64,000 nt of DNA from Kitasatospora sp. NBC_00374 (GTDB lineage: Bacteria > Actinomycetota > Actinomycetes > Streptomycetales > Streptomycetaceae). The stretch covers positions 3,286,001 to 3,350,000 of the forward strand of contig NZ_CP107964.1 in NCBI RefSeq assembly GCF_041434935.1, written 5' to 3'. Both the position numbers and the translations under genes were made by a program. Under the pieces are notes generated by a model. That model made no database searches and was not told where the DNA came from. It saw only the letters and a list, made by a program, of their open reading frames with translations. This document shows positions 18,020 through 27,327 of the stretch, one piece after another. Within the stretch, counting starts at the first letter, position 1. Each line of letters starts with the position of its first letter.

Positions 18020-18963
18020 TGGCCACCACCGTGCTCACCGACACCGCCCCCGCACCGGCCGAGGAGACCGCCCCCACCGGGCGGATACGGCTGGTGCTCA
18101 CCCGGCTGAGCGGGGCCCGCGGCGTGCTGGTCGGCGCCGCGATCGTGCTGCTGCTCTTCCTGCTCGCCTTCCTCGGCCCGTACCTGACGCCCTGGGACTA
18201 CGCCACGCCCAACTACACGGCAATCCGTCAACCCCCGTCCGCCGAGCACTGGTTCGGCACCAACGGGATCGGCCAGGACGTCTTCGCGCAGACCGTGCGG
18301 GGGCTGCAGAAGTCGCTGGTCATCGGCCTGCTGGTGGCGTTGTTCTCCACCGTGCTGGCCTCCCTGGTCGGGGCCTGCGCCGGCTACTTCGGCGGCTGGG
18401 CGGACCGGGCGCTGATGTTCCTGGTCGACCTGATGCTGATCTTCCCCAGCTTTCTGATCATCGCGATCGTCTCGCCCAAGCTGCGCGGCACCGGCTGGCT
18501 GGCCTTCGTCCTGCTGCTCGCGCTGTTCAACTGGATGATCACCGCCCGGGTGATCCGCTCGATGACTCTCTCCCTGAAGGAGCGCGAGTTCGTCCGGGCC
18601 GCCCAGTTCATGGGGGTGAAGCCGTTCAGGATCATCCTGCGGCACATCCTCCCGAACGTCTCCTCGTTCCTGATCATCGACGCCACCATCGCGGTCGGCG
18701 GCGCGGTGATGAGCGAGGCCGCGCTCTCCTACTTCGGCTTCGGCGTCCGCGCGCCCGACGTCTCGCTCGGCACCCTGCTCGCGGCCGGCACCGGCGACGC
18801 CCCCGTGTTCCCCTGGCTGTTCTACTTCGCCGCCGCCCTGCTCGTGCTGTTCGTGCTCGCCGTCAACCTGGTCGGGGACGGGCTGCGCGACGCACTCGAC
18901 CCCACCGCCGACGCGGCCCGCCCCGCCCGTACCTCTCGTCGTCTGCGCCGGAGAAACCCGTGA
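18019..18963 (+). CDS. Oligopeptide ABC transporter permease (DppC type)
   Basis: 314 residues. After a soluble N-tail, the motif HWFGTNGIGQDVFAQTVRG identifies the DppC/OppC family, and EREFVRAAQFMGVKPFRIILRHILPN is the EAA loop. It pairs with the upstream permease to form the channel. Start ATG overlaps the previous stop (TGATG), and the last 4 bp overlap the ATPase start (GTGA), so all three genes are translationally coupled. Confidence 0.93.
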   Translation: MATTVLTDTAPAPAEETAPTGRIRLVLTRLSGARGVLVGAAIVLLLFLLAFLGPYLTPWDYATPNYTAIRQPPSAEHWFGTNGIGQDVFAQTVRGLQKSLVIGLLVALFSTVLASLVGACAGYFGGWADRALMFLVDLMLIFPSFLIIAIVSPKLRGTGWLAFVLLLALFNWMITARVIRSMTLSLKEREFVRAAQFMGVKPFRIILRHILPNVSSFLIIDATIAVGGAVMSEAALSYFGFGVRAPDVSLGTLLAAGTGDAPVFPWLFYFAAALLVLFVLAVNLVGDGLRDALDPTADAARPARTSRRLRRRNP

Positions 18964-20996
18964 CCCCCGCCCTGCTCACCGTCCAGGACCTCACGGTCGA
19001 CTTCGGCCCGTCCCCCGCCGTCCGCGGAGTCGACCTGGAGCTCCGGCGCGGCGAGACCCTCGGCATCGTCGGCGAGTCCGGCTCCGGCAAGTCCGTCACC
19101 GCGCTCGCGGTGCTCGGACTGCTGCCCGGCACCGCCCGGGTCGGCGGCTCGGTCCGGCTGGAGGGCCGCGAACTGGTCGGGCTGGCAAGCCGGGAGCTGG
19201 CCCGGATCCGCGGCCGCAAGGTCGCCATGGTCTTCCAGGACCCGCTCTCCGCCTTCACCCCGGTGTACCGGATCGGCGACCAGATCGCCGAGGCCGTCCG
19301 GATCCACCAGCCGCTGGACCGCCCGGCCGCCCGCAGGCGCGCCGCCGAACTGCTCGACCTGGTCGGCATCCCCGACCCCGGCCGGGCGCTGGACAGCTTC
19401 CCGCACGAGTTCTCCGGCGGGATGCGCCAGCGCGCCATGATCGCGATGGCGATCGCCAACGACCCCGACATCCTGCTCGCCGACGAACCCACCACCGCCC
19501 TGGACGTCACCATCCAGGCCCAGGTCCTGGAGGTGCTGCGCACCGCCCAGCGCGAGACCGGCGCCGCCCTCGTCCTGGTCAGCCACGACCTCGGGGTGAT
19601 CGCCGGAATGGCCGACCGGGTCGCCGTGATGTACGCGGGCCGGGTGGTGGAGACCGCGCCCGTGGACGAGCTGTTCGCCCGGCCCCGGCACCCGTACACC
19701 CTGGGCCTGATCGGCGCCGTCCCCAGGCTCGACGGCCGCGGCGGCCCGCTGGTCCCGATCCCCGGCCACCCGCCGGCTCCCGGCGAGGGCGGCCCCGGCT
19801 GCCCGTTCGCGGCCCGCTGCCCGCTGGTCGAGGAGCGCTGCCGCACCGCCGAACCCCCGCTCGCGGGCGACGACGGCCACCGGGCCGCCTGCGTACGCGC
19901 CGCCGAGCTGGCCGAGCGCGCGCCGGCCCCCGGCGAGGTGTACCCGCTGCCCGAGCTGCCCGCCCCCGGGCCGGCCGTCCCACGCGCCGAACGCGGACCG
20001 GTGCTCGCCGTCAGCGGGCTGACCAAGACGTTCCCGCAGCTCAAGGGCGCCGTCTTCAAGCGCAAGGTGGGTGAGGTCTACGCGGTGGACGGGGTCGACC
20101 TGGACATCCGGCGCGGCGAGACCCTCGGCCTGGTCGGCGAGTCCGGCTCCGGCAAGTCCACCACCCTCTACGAGCTGCTTAGGCTGACCCGGCCGGAAGC
20201 CGGCCGGATCGAACTGCTCGGCCAGGACACCGCCGGACTCGACCGGGCCGCCGCCCACCGGCTCCGGTCGAAGCTGCAGATCGTCTTCCAGGACCCGATG
20301 GCCAGCCTCGACCCCCGGATGCCGATCGGCGACATCATCGCCGAACCCCTGCACGCCCAGGCCGCCCCCCGCGACCTCACCGCCCGCCGGATCCCCGAGC
20401 TGCTGCGCCAGGTCGGCCTCGACCCCGCGCACGCCAACCGCTACCCGCACCAGTTCTCCGGCGGCCAGCGCCAGCGGATCTCGATCGCCCGGGCCCTGGC
20501 CGTCCAGCCCGAACTGCTGGTCCTGGACGAGCCGGTCTCCGCGCTGGACGTCTCCATCCAGGCCGGCGTGCTCAACCTGCTCCAGCGGCTCAAGGCCGAA
20601 CTCGGCCTGGCCTACCTGTTCGTCTCGCACGACCTCTCGGTGATCCGGCACCTGGCCGACCGGGTCAGCGTGATGTACCTCGGCCGCACGGTCGAGACCG
20701 GCGCGGTCGCGGAAGTCTTCGAACGCCCCCGGCACCCGTACACCCGCGCACTGCTGTCGGCCGTCCCACTGCCCGACCCGGCGGCCGAGCGGGCCCGCAC
20801 CAAGGTGCTGCTGGCAGGCGACCCGCCGTCGCCCACCACCCGCCGGCAGGGCTGCCGGTTCCGCGCCCGGTGCCCGGTGTACGCGACGCTGGACGCCGGC
20901 CGGCGCACCCGCTGCGAGCAGGACTCCCCACCCGCCGTCGAGGCCGGGCCCGGCCTCGACCACGTCGCGGCCTGCCACTACCCCGAGGGCCGATAA
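18960..20996 (+). CDS. Fused double ATPase of the oligopeptide ABC transporter (DppD-DppF)
   Basis: 678 residues holding two complete ABC ATPase domains. Domain 1 has Walker A GESGSGKS (residues 38-45), signature FSGGMRQR and Walker B ILLADEPTTALD. Domain 2 repeats GESGSGKST, FSGGQRQR and LLVLDEPVSALD from about residue 345 on. Each ends with the oligopeptide-type Cys-rich tail (CPFAARCPLVEERC; CRFRARCPVYATL), which often binds an FeS cluster. E. coli uses two separate proteins (DppD, DppF), but fusions are common in actinobacteria. The binding protein is encoded divergently at 14974-16671. Confidence 0.94.
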   Translation: MTPALLTVQDLTVDFGPSPAVRGVDLELRRGETLGIVGESGSGKSVTALAVLGLLPGTARVGGSVRLEGRELVGLASRELARIRGRKVAMVFQDPLSAFTPVYRIGDQIAEAVRIHQPLDRPAARRRAAELLDLVGIPDPGRALDSFPHEFSGGMRQRAMIAMAIANDPDILLADEPTTALDVTIQAQVLEVLRTAQRETGAALVLVSHDLGVIAGMADRVAVMYAGRVVETAPVDELFARPRHPYTLGLIGAVPRLDGRGGPLVPIPGHPPAPGEGGPGCPFAARCPLVEERCRTAEPPLAGDDGHRAACVRAAELAERAPAPGEVYPLPELPAPGPAVPRAERGPVLAVSGLTKTFPQLKGAVFKRKVGEVYAVDGVDLDIRRGETLGLVGESGSGKSTTLYELLRLTRPEAGRIELLGQDTAGLDRAAAHRLRSKLQIVFQDPMASLDPRMPIGDIIAEPLHAQAAPRDLTARRIPELLRQVGLDPAHANRYPHQFSGGQRQRISIARALAVQPELLVLDEPVSALDVSIQAGVLNLLQRLKAELGLAYLFVSHDLSVIRHLADRVSVMYLGRTVETGAVAEVFERPRHPYTRALLSAVPLPDPAAERARTKVLLAGDPPSPTTRRQGCRFRARCPVYATLDAGRRTRCEQDSPPAVEAGPGLDHVAACHYPEGR

Positions 20997-21224
20997 CCGC
21001 TACGGGTCAGCCGCAGCCGAGAGCACCGCCGTCCCGGCGGCCGCGGTCGTGAGCAGGGCCACCCTGGCCCGGCTCGGTGTCCGCAGTCTGCGATGACCAC
21101 CCGTGTGCTCGCCTCCGGTCGCCGTACACGCCCCCGCACCGGGGGTACGCCCGGGAGGGGCCGGAGGTTCCCTCCCGAGTTGAGCCGGGCGACCGGCGGC
21201 GTGTAATGTTCCGCAGGTCAGCAG

Positions 21225-21298
21225 GCGCCGCTAGCTCAGTTGGTTAGAGCAGCTGACTCTTAATCAGCGGGTCCGGGGTTCGAGTCCCTGGCGGCGCA
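21225..21298 (+). tRNA. tRNA-Lys (anticodon CUU), copy 1
   Basis: 74 nt cloverleaf: acceptor GCGCCGC pairs with GCGGCGC, D-arm GCTC/GAGC, anticodon stem GCTGA/TCAGC around loop CTCTTAA (anticodon CTT), T-arm with TTCGAGT, discriminator A. CCA is not encoded. Identical to the copy at 22371-22444. Confidence 0.97.
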
Positions 21299-21310
21299 CA
21301 GCAAGACAGA

Positions 21311-21352
21311 CGCGAGAGGCCGTCCTTCCTTCGGGAAGGGCGGCCTCTCGCG
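21311..21352 (+). terminator. Terminator after tRNA-Lys copy 1
   Basis: Perfect 12-bp stem CGCGAGAGGCCG and complement, with a second small hairpin inside the loop (CCTTCCTTCGGGAAGG), 12 bp after the tRNA; followed by TTGT. Confidence 0.8.
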
Positions 21353-21393
21353 TTGTCGCACCCCGACCCGGCCGGCCGCTGCGGGCGCCGGGC

Positions 21394-22224
21394 TCAGCGG
21401 TCGGCCGGCTCGCCGAGGATCGCGGCGGCCACCTCCGCGGGCCGGTCGAGCATCAGCAGATGGCCGGCCGGCCCGGCGGTGCGGAACTCCCCGCCCAGCA
21501 GGGCGGCCAGCTCCCGCTGCCGGGCCGGGCCGGCTGCCGCGCCGCGCCGGTCGGCGGCCACCACCGCGACCCGGGTGTCCGGCAGCGGCCGCCGCGCGCG
21601 CAGGGCGACCAGCTCGGCCGCGGTGTCGAGGTAGGCGGTGTTCTCGCGGAGCACCGAGCGCAGCACCCGGCCCGGCCGGTAGCAGCGCCGCACCAGCGCG
21701 GCCGCAACGGCCTCCCGGCCACGGACGGAGGCCACCCGCACCGCCGCCCGCCGGGTCACGGGGCCGCACAGGTACGGGAGGGCCGCGGCGGTCAGCACGG
21801 CGGCGGCAGCGCGGGCGGCCCGGTCCCGCAGCTCCCGCGCCGGGGCGGGCCGCGGCCGGCTCTCCACGCTGGCGTCCAGCAGGACCAGGCCCGCCGTCCG
21901 TTCCGGGTAGAGCCGGGCGAAGGCCTCGACGTGGAAGGCCGCGAGCGAGTGGCCGACCACCGTGCAGGGGCCGGTCAGCCCCAGGGCCGTCAGGACCTGC
22001 GCGATCCGGTCGGCCTCGCCCGCGAGGTTCGGCGGCTCGGCCGAGGGCGCGCTCAGCCCGTACCCGGGCCGGTCGAACCGGACCACCGTGCGGTGCGGGG
22101 CGAGCAGCGGCACCACCAGGTCCCAGTCGAACCAGCAGCCGCCGAGGCCGCTGCTCAGCACACAGACCGGCCCGCGCCCCTCCCGCAGGACGTGCAGCGG
22201 CAGGCCGCCGATCCGCAGGATCAC
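21394..22224 (-). CDS. Alpha/beta hydrolase
   Basis: 276 residues from the GTG at 22224 (VILRIGGLPLHVL). The nucleophile elbow is VVGHSLAAF, the oxyanion region is LSSGLGGCWFDW and the C-terminal His lies in GPAGHLLML, so a catalytic triad is plausible; the acid is probably the Asp in VVAADRRG. Substrate unknown: the fold covers esterases, lipases and haloperoxidases. It sits between two identical tRNA-Lys genes on the opposite strand and converges on the first tRNA's terminator. Confidence 0.85.
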   Translation of the reverse strand: MILRIGGLPLHVLREGRGPVCVLSSGLGGCWFDWDLVVPLLAPHRTVVRFDRPGYGLSAPSAEPPNLAGEADRIAQVLTALGLTGPCTVVGHSLAAFHVEAFARLYPERTAGLVLLDASVESRPRPAPARELRDRAARAAAAVLTAAALPYLCGPVTRRAAVRVASVRGREAVAAALVRRCYRPGRVLRSVLRENTAYLDTAAELVALRARRPLPDTRVAVVAADRRGAAAGPARQRELAALLGGEFRTAGPAGHLLMLDRPAEVAAAILGEPADR

Positions 22225-22370
22225 CGGGTCGCCTCGCGTTCCGGGCGGCAGGGTTCGTCGAGGGGCACCTCCGCAGCCTAAACGGCCGGAATGCGCTCGT
22301 CCCGGACCGGTCGCCGGACACCCCGTCCCGACCATCCCCGCGAACCGTGTATTGTTTTCCCCGTCAGCAC

Positions 22371-22444
22371 GCGCCGCTAGCTCAGTTGGTTAGAGCAGCT
22401 GACTCTTAATCAGCGGGTCCGGGGTTCGAGTCCCTGGCGGCGCA
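22371..22444 (+). tRNA. tRNA-Lys (anticodon CUU), copy 2
   Basis: Identical over all 74 nt to the tRNA at 21225-21298, including the loop CTCTTAA. No CCA encoded (CCG follows). Upstream, GTGTATTGTTTTCC is a locally AT-rich promoter-like stretch similar to GTGTAATGTT before copy 1. Confidence 0.97.
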
Positions 22445-22452
22445 CCGACGGT

Positions 22453-22486
22453 CGAAGGCCCCCTCGCGAGAGCGAGGGGGCCTTCG
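22453..22486 (+). terminator. Terminator after tRNA-Lys copy 2
   Basis: Perfect 14-bp stem CGAAGGCCCCCTCG and complement with a 6-nt loop, 8 bp after the tRNA. Confidence 0.8.
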
Positions 22487-22516
22487 GCGTTCCCGCGGCG
22501 GCGTCCACGACCCGGC

Positions 22517-22717
22517 TCAGCCCGGCAGGTAGCGCTCGGCGGCGGGCGAGACCCGGGGCTGCTCGGGTCGGGACGCGGCGCGCCGGTCCGTTTCCGCGCC
22601 GTACTCCACGCCCCCCTGCCGGGCGTAGCCGCCGCCGTAGTCCAGCCGGACGGCGTCGGCGACGAGCGCGGCCAGCGGCTCGGCCGTGCGGTGCTCGCGG
22701 CTCTTGCGTCTCAGCAT
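22517..22717 (-). CDS. Small hypothetical protein
   Basis: 66 residues with GAGGAG 6 nt before the ATG at 22717, a good translation signal. The sequence is soluble and basic at the start (MLRRKSREHR), with a Gly/Tyr patch (DYGGGYARQGG) in the middle. No recognised domain. It ends 31 bp before the tRNA-Lys terminator on the other strand. Confidence 0.6.
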   Translation of the reverse strand: MLRRKSREHRTAEPLAALVADAVRLDYGGGYARQGGVEYGAETDRRAASRPEQPRVSPAAERYLPG

Positions 22718-22864
22718 GGTGGCTCCTCGGCCGAATCCGGATCGGTGCCCTCGCTCGGGTGCCCGACAGTGTCGTCCGACACGGCGGCCTTATCCGCTCC
22801 ACACGCCGTCCGACCCGGTCGCTGTTCGGTAACGACGGCCGCCCGGCCCGGGCCGCGCGGGCCC

Positions 22865-23689
22865 CTACCGCTTCAGCGAGCGTGCGAGCGAGGCCTTGAG
22901 CGCGGCGACGAAGGCCTCACGGACGGCCGGTTCCAGCAGGTCGAGGGAGAGGTACGGGTTGAGGTCCTCCAGCTCCACCAGCAGCAGCCCGCCCTCCGGG
23001 GTGCGGCAGGCGTCGACGCGCTGGATGCCGTGGTCGAGGGTGTTCCAGTCGGCGAACCGCTGGGCGAAGGCGAGATCCGCGTCGGTCGGCCGGTGGACGG
23101 CCAGCTCCCATCGGCGGTCCGGGTCTGGGGCGTACAGGGCGTACTGGAAGACCCGGTCGACGAAGTAGAACGAGACCTCGTAGCGGAACGGGATCCGCGG
23201 CTGGACGAGCGCGCCGGTGAGGTCGGCCGCCGCCAGCTGCTCCCGGGGGACGAAGGCGAGCCCGACCGAGTCCGCGCCGAGCACCGGCTTGACCACGTAC
23301 TCGGGGACGGTCGGCAGCCGGTCGAGGTGGTCGTGGCGGTCGACGGTCGGTATCACCGGGTGGCCCTCGGCCGTGAGGTCCAGCAGGTACTGCTTGCCGG
23401 CCATGTCGCCGCGGCCGGTGAGCGGGTTGTGGACGAGCGTGCCGCGCTCCAGGGCGGCGGCGCGGAAGGCCTGGTACTCGGCCTGGTAGTGGATCACCGG
23501 GCCGCTGTTGCGGACCAGCACCGCGTCGAAGGAGTCCATCAGGGCGACGGCGTCCCGGGGGTGGCAGAGGGCGACGGCGAACTCCTCGCGCAGCCGGTCC
23601 GAGAGGTAGACGTCCTCGTCGCCGTAGCGCCGGCCGCGCGCCGGGTAGCTGAGGTCGGTGACGTACAGGAGGCTCGGCCGGCTGGTCAT
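22865..23689 (-). CDS. ATP-grasp domain protein of unknown substrate
   Basis: 274 residues. The layout fits the ATP-grasp / glutathione-synthetase-like fold: an N-terminal Rossmann-like part, then AGKQYLLDL, the nucleotide-binding strand EYVVKPVLGADSVGL, QPRIPFRYEVSFYFV and the metal-binding VELEDLNPYLSLDLL (E, D, N ligands). Such enzymes join a carboxylate to an amine using ATP, but the substrate is not deducible. GGGAG precedes the ATG. The gene stands alone with a PBP gene divergent to it. Confidence 0.78.
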   Translation of the reverse strand: MTSRPSLLYVTDLSYPARGRRYGDEDVYLSDRLREEFAVALCHPRDAVALMDSFDAVLVRNSGPVIHYQAEYQAFRAAALERGTLVHNPLTGRGDMAGKQYLLDLTAEGHPVIPTVDRHDHLDRLPTVPEYVVKPVLGADSVGLAFVPREQLAAADLTGALVQPRIPFRYEVSFYFVDRVFQYALYAPDPDRRWELAVHRPTDADLAFAQRFADWNTLDHGIQRVDACRTPEGGLLLVELEDLNPYLSLDLLEPAVREAFVAALKASLARSLKR

Positions 23690-23892
23690 GGTGGTGCTCC
23701 CGGTGCGCTGGATCGGGTGAGTTCCGGCACCTTACCCGGGCCGGAGGGCGGGCCTACCAGGGATTTTGCCCACGAGTGGGAAGAATTGGGACATAGGTCA
23801 CCAACACCTGCGAAGTTGATCAGGCAGGATGGATCGGTCCATATCGTCAACCGGGTGAGCGACCGTCACGGGGCTCGCAGGGAGGTTCTCCG

Positions 23893-26169
23893 GTGCCCCG
23901 AACAACCGAGCAGGCCGGCCGCCGCCGACCGCGTGCCACCCGCCGCCCCCGCCGGACCGGCTGGCGCCGGCTGATACCGACGTGGCGGATGACGCTGGCC
24001 GGGCTGGTCGCCTCGACGCTGCTCGGCGTCGGGCTGTTCGTGCTGGGGATCACCCTGGTCAAGGTGCCGGACGCGCACGCCGCGGCGACCGCGCAGAGCA
24101 ACACCTGGCTCTACCAGGACGGCTCGCTGCTCACCCGGACCGGCCAGACCAACCGCCAGAACGTCGGGCTCGACCGGGTCTCCCCCGCCGCCCAGCACGC
24201 GGCGCTGGCCGCCGAGGACCGGAGCTTCTACAGCGAGGGCGCGGTCAACCTCAAGGGCATGACCCGGGCCGCACTGGCCACGGTGTCCGGCGGCGGCACC
24301 CAGGGCGGCTCGACCATCACCCAGCAGTACGTCAAGAACACCTACCTCAACCAGAAGCAGACCGTCGGCCGCAAGGTGAAGGAGGTCTTCATCGCGATCA
24401 AGGTCGACGCGACGCAGAGCAAGGACGAGGTGCTGGCGGGCTACCTCAACACCTCGTACTACGGGCGCGGCGCCTACGGCATCCAGGCCGCCTCGCAGGC
24501 CTACTTCGGGGTCGACGCCGCCCAGCTCACCCCCGCCCAGGGCGCGTACCTGGCGGCGCTGCTGAACGCGCCGAGCGCGTACGACGTCTCGACCGCCACT
24601 CCGCAAGGCAAGCAGAACGCGCTCGACCGCTGGAACTGGGTGCTGGACGGCATGGTCCAGGAGAAGTGGCTGTCCGCCGAGGAGCGCGCCGCGATCACCT
24701 TCCCCGAGGTGCTCAAGCCGCGCAGCGCCCCCGGCCTCTCCGGCCAGGCCGGCTACCTGGTGACCGCCGCCACCGACTACCTGACCTCGCACGACATCGT
24801 CACCGACGCGCAGCTCGCCCAGGGCGGCTACACCGTCCGGCTGAGTGTCGACCCCAAGCGCCAGCAGCAGCTGCAGGACGCCGTGGCCGACCAGCTCACC
24901 GCCAACCTCAAGCCGGACGCCCGCAAGCCGGACGCCGCCGCGCAGGCGGGCGCCGTCTCGGTCGACCCGAAGACCGGCGCGGTGGTCGCGCTCTACGGCG
25001 GCGCCGACGCGACCAAGCACTGGATCAACAACGCCACCCGGCAGGACTACCAGGTCGGCTCGACCTTCAAGCCGATCGCCCTGGCCGCCGCGCTCGACAG
25101 CGGCGCCCGCACGCAGTCCGGCCAGCGGATCACCGCCGACACGGTCTACGACGGCGCCAACCGCCGCCCGGTCCAGGGCGGCCAGGGCGTCCCGTTCGCG
25201 CCGAAGAACGAGGGCGAGCGCGGCTACGGCCCGATCACCCTCCAGCAGGCCACCGACTGGTCGGTGAACTCGGTCTACGCCCAGCTGGCGCAGGACGCCG
25301 GTCTGGAGACCGTCCGCTCCACCGCCGTCGCCCTCGGGCTGCCCGCCGACACCCCGGGGCTGAAGGCCCAGGGCGCGATCCCGCTCGGCGTGGCCTCGCC
25401 GAGCGCGCTGGAGATGGCCGGGGTCTACGCGACGCTCGACAACGACGGGCAGCAGATCACCCCGTGGCTGGTGGGCTCACTGGAGCACGGCGGCGAGCAG
25501 ATGGCCCTGCCGGAGCACAAGGTCACCCAGGCGGTCGGCAAGCAGACCGCGCGGACGGTCACCTCGATCCTGCAGGGCGTGGTCTCCGACTCCGGCGGCA
25601 CCGGCTACCGCGCGCAGGAGCTGGGCCGGCCGGCCGCGGGCAAGACCGGCACCACGGACGACGCCAAGTCGGTGTACTTCGTCGGCTACACGCCGGAGCT
25701 GGTGACGGCGGTCGGCCTGTTCGGCCAGGACCCGGCGGACGGCGCGCAGGTCTCGCTGAACGGCGTCGGCGGGGCCGGCAGCGCCGCCGGCGGACGGTTC
25801 CCGGCGCAGATCTGGACCCAGTACATGAAGTCGGCGCTGGCCGGTCAGCCGGTCAGGTCCTTCCCCACGCCGGCCGCCGACCGCAGGCCGCCGGCCGTCA
25901 CCCCGCCGTCGACCCCCAGCAGCCAGCCGCCCGCCCCGGCGGACACCCCGTCCCCGACCCCCACGCCGTCGGACCAGCCCTCCTGGGGCGCCGACCGCAA
26001 CTCCGGGCCGGGCCGCAACCCGGGCCGCTCACCCTCGGCCGGCAGCTCGCCGAGCGGCGCCCCCGTGAAGCCCGGACGGGCCTCGGCCACGCCGGGCACG
26101 GACAGCGGGAGCGTCACCGACCAGTCGACCGCGACCGGCCGGGCCACCCGTCCGGTCCCGGCCGGGTAG
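23893..26169 (+). CDS. Class A penicillin-binding protein (transglycosylase/transpeptidase)
   Basis: 758 residues. A basic cytoplasmic N-tail (residues 1-30) and one membrane anchor are followed by a GT51 transglycosylase domain (EDRSFYSEG with catalytic Glu108; QGGSTITQQYVKNTYL) and a transpeptidase domain with GSTFKP (Ser390), SVN and KTGTTDD. The last ~110 residues are a Pro/Ser/Thr/Gly-rich disordered tail. It polymerises and cross-links peptidoglycan outside the membrane. The GTG at 23893 follows GGGAGG at good spacing. Confidence 0.94.
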   Translation: MPRTTEQAGRRRPRATRRPRRTGWRRLIPTWRMTLAGLVASTLLGVGLFVLGITLVKVPDAHAAATAQSNTWLYQDGSLLTRTGQTNRQNVGLDRVSPAAQHAALAAEDRSFYSEGAVNLKGMTRAALATVSGGGTQGGSTITQQYVKNTYLNQKQTVGRKVKEVFIAIKVDATQSKDEVLAGYLNTSYYGRGAYGIQAASQAYFGVDAAQLTPAQGAYLAALLNAPSAYDVSTATPQGKQNALDRWNWVLDGMVQEKWLSAEERAAITFPEVLKPRSAPGLSGQAGYLVTAATDYLTSHDIVTDAQLAQGGYTVRLSVDPKRQQQLQDAVADQLTANLKPDARKPDAAAQAGAVSVDPKTGAVVALYGGADATKHWINNATRQDYQVGSTFKPIALAAALDSGARTQSGQRITADTVYDGANRRPVQGGQGVPFAPKNEGERGYGPITLQQATDWSVNSVYAQLAQDAGLETVRSTAVALGLPADTPGLKAQGAIPLGVASPSALEMAGVYATLDNDGQQITPWLVGSLEHGGEQMALPEHKVTQAVGKQTARTVTSILQGVVSDSGGTGYRAQELGRPAAGKTGTTDDAKSVYFVGYTPELVTAVGLFGQDPADGAQVSLNGVGGAGSAAGGRFPAQIWTQYMKSALAGQPVRSFPTPAADRRPPAVTPPSTPSSQPPAPADTPSPTPTPSDQPSWGADRNSGPGRNPGRSPSAGSSPSGAPVKPGRASATPGTDSGSVTDQSTATGRATRPVPAG

Positions 26170-26283
26170 TCGGCACCGCGGTCGCGAGGCAGGGCCGCGA
26201 CAGGGCTGCGGCAGGACTGCGGCAGGACCAAATCGCTGGATTGCACCTTACGTAGACCGTGTGCCGACTGGCACAATGCGCAG

Positions 26284-27327
26284 GTGCACAGCTCGACACC
26301 CTCCTCCCGCAGCTCGGCCCGCTCCCTCGGCCTGACCCTCGCCCTCGTCTCCGCCTTCGCCTTCGGCGGCTCGGGAACGGCGGCGAAACCCCTCATCGAG
26401 GCCGGTCTCTCGTCCCAGCACGTGGTCTGGCTGCGGGTCGCCGGTGCGGCGCTGGTGCTGCTGCCGCTGGCCTGGCGGCACCGGGCGGCGGTGCTGCAGC
26501 GGCCGGGGGTGCTGATCGGCTTCGGCCTGCTCGCGGTGGCCGGCGTCCAGGCCTGCTACTTCGCCGCGATCGCCCGCATCCCGGTCGGCGTCGCCCTGCT
26601 GATCGAGTACCTCGGGCCGCCCCTGCTGCTCGGCTACGTCAAGTTCGTCCAGCGCAGGCCGATCTCCCGCGGCGCGGCCGTCGGCGCCGCCGTCGCGGTC
26701 GGCGGCCTGGCCTGCGTGGTCGAGGTCTGGAACGGTCTGGGGTTCGACCCGCTCGGCGTCCTGTTCGCCCTGGGCGCCGCCTGCTGCCAGGTCGGCTACT
26801 TCGTCCTGGCCGACGCCGGCCGCCGGGGCGAGCGCCCGATCGACCCGCTCGCCGTCAGCGCGTTCGGGCTGCTCATCGGCGCCGTGGTGCTGACCGCCTT
26901 CACCCGGCCCTGGACGGCCGACTGGGGGGTGCTGGCCGGACAGGTGACCATGAACGGCCACCACCTGCCCGCCCTGCTGCCGGCCGCGTGGATGGTCCTG
27001 GTGGCGACCGTCCTGGCCTACCTGACCGGGGTGGTGGCCGTGCAGCACCTGTCCCCACCGGTGGCCGGGGTGGTCGCCAACCTGGAGGCCGTGGTCGCCA
27101 CCGTACTCGCCTGGGTGCTGCTCGGCGAGCATCTGGGGCTGCCGCAGCTGGTGGGCGGTGCGATGGTCCTCGCGGGCGCGTTCGCCGCCCAGAGCAGCAA
27201 GCCGGCGGACGACCCGGCGCGGGCCCTCGACCAGGCCGTGGCCGTGACCGGATCAGACCCGCTACCGCCCACCGGCGCGGACGAGCTGCGGGATCAGCGG
27301 CCGGTCCAGCCGAACCAGTCCAGGTGA
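26284..27327 (+). CDS. EamA/DMT superfamily transporter
   Basis: 347 residues with ten hydrophobic segments arranged as two EamA repeats (first begins LGLTLALVSAFAFGGSG, second LGVLFALGAACCQVGYF), ending in LLGEHLGLPQLVGGAMVLAGA, a typical last-helix motif. Such proteins export amino acids or other small metabolites. A ~35-residue soluble tail follows. Its last 34 bp overlap the convergent signal peptidase gene. The GTG start has no clear ribosome site. Confidence 0.9.
   Translation: MHSSTPSSRSSARSLGLTLALVSAFAFGGSGTAAKPLIEAGLSSQHVVWLRVAGAALVLLPLAWRHRAAVLQRPGVLIGFGLLAVAGVQACYFAAIARIPVGVALLIEYLGPPLLLGYVKFVQRRPISRGAAVGAAVAVGGLACVVEVWNGLGFDPLGVLFALGAACCQVGYFVLADAGRRGERPIDPLAVSAFGLLIGAVVLTAFTRPWTADWGVLAGQVTMNGHHLPALLPAAWMVLVATVLAYLTGVVAVQHLSPPVAGVVANLEAVVATVLAWVLLGEHLGLPQLVGGAMVLAGAFAAQSSKPADDPARALDQAVAVTGSDPLPPTGADELRDQRPVQPNQSR

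Noticed and set aside
23982..26255. Plus-strand frame nested in the PBP gene
   Set aside because: Arg/Gly-rich shadow of the class A PBP one frame away.
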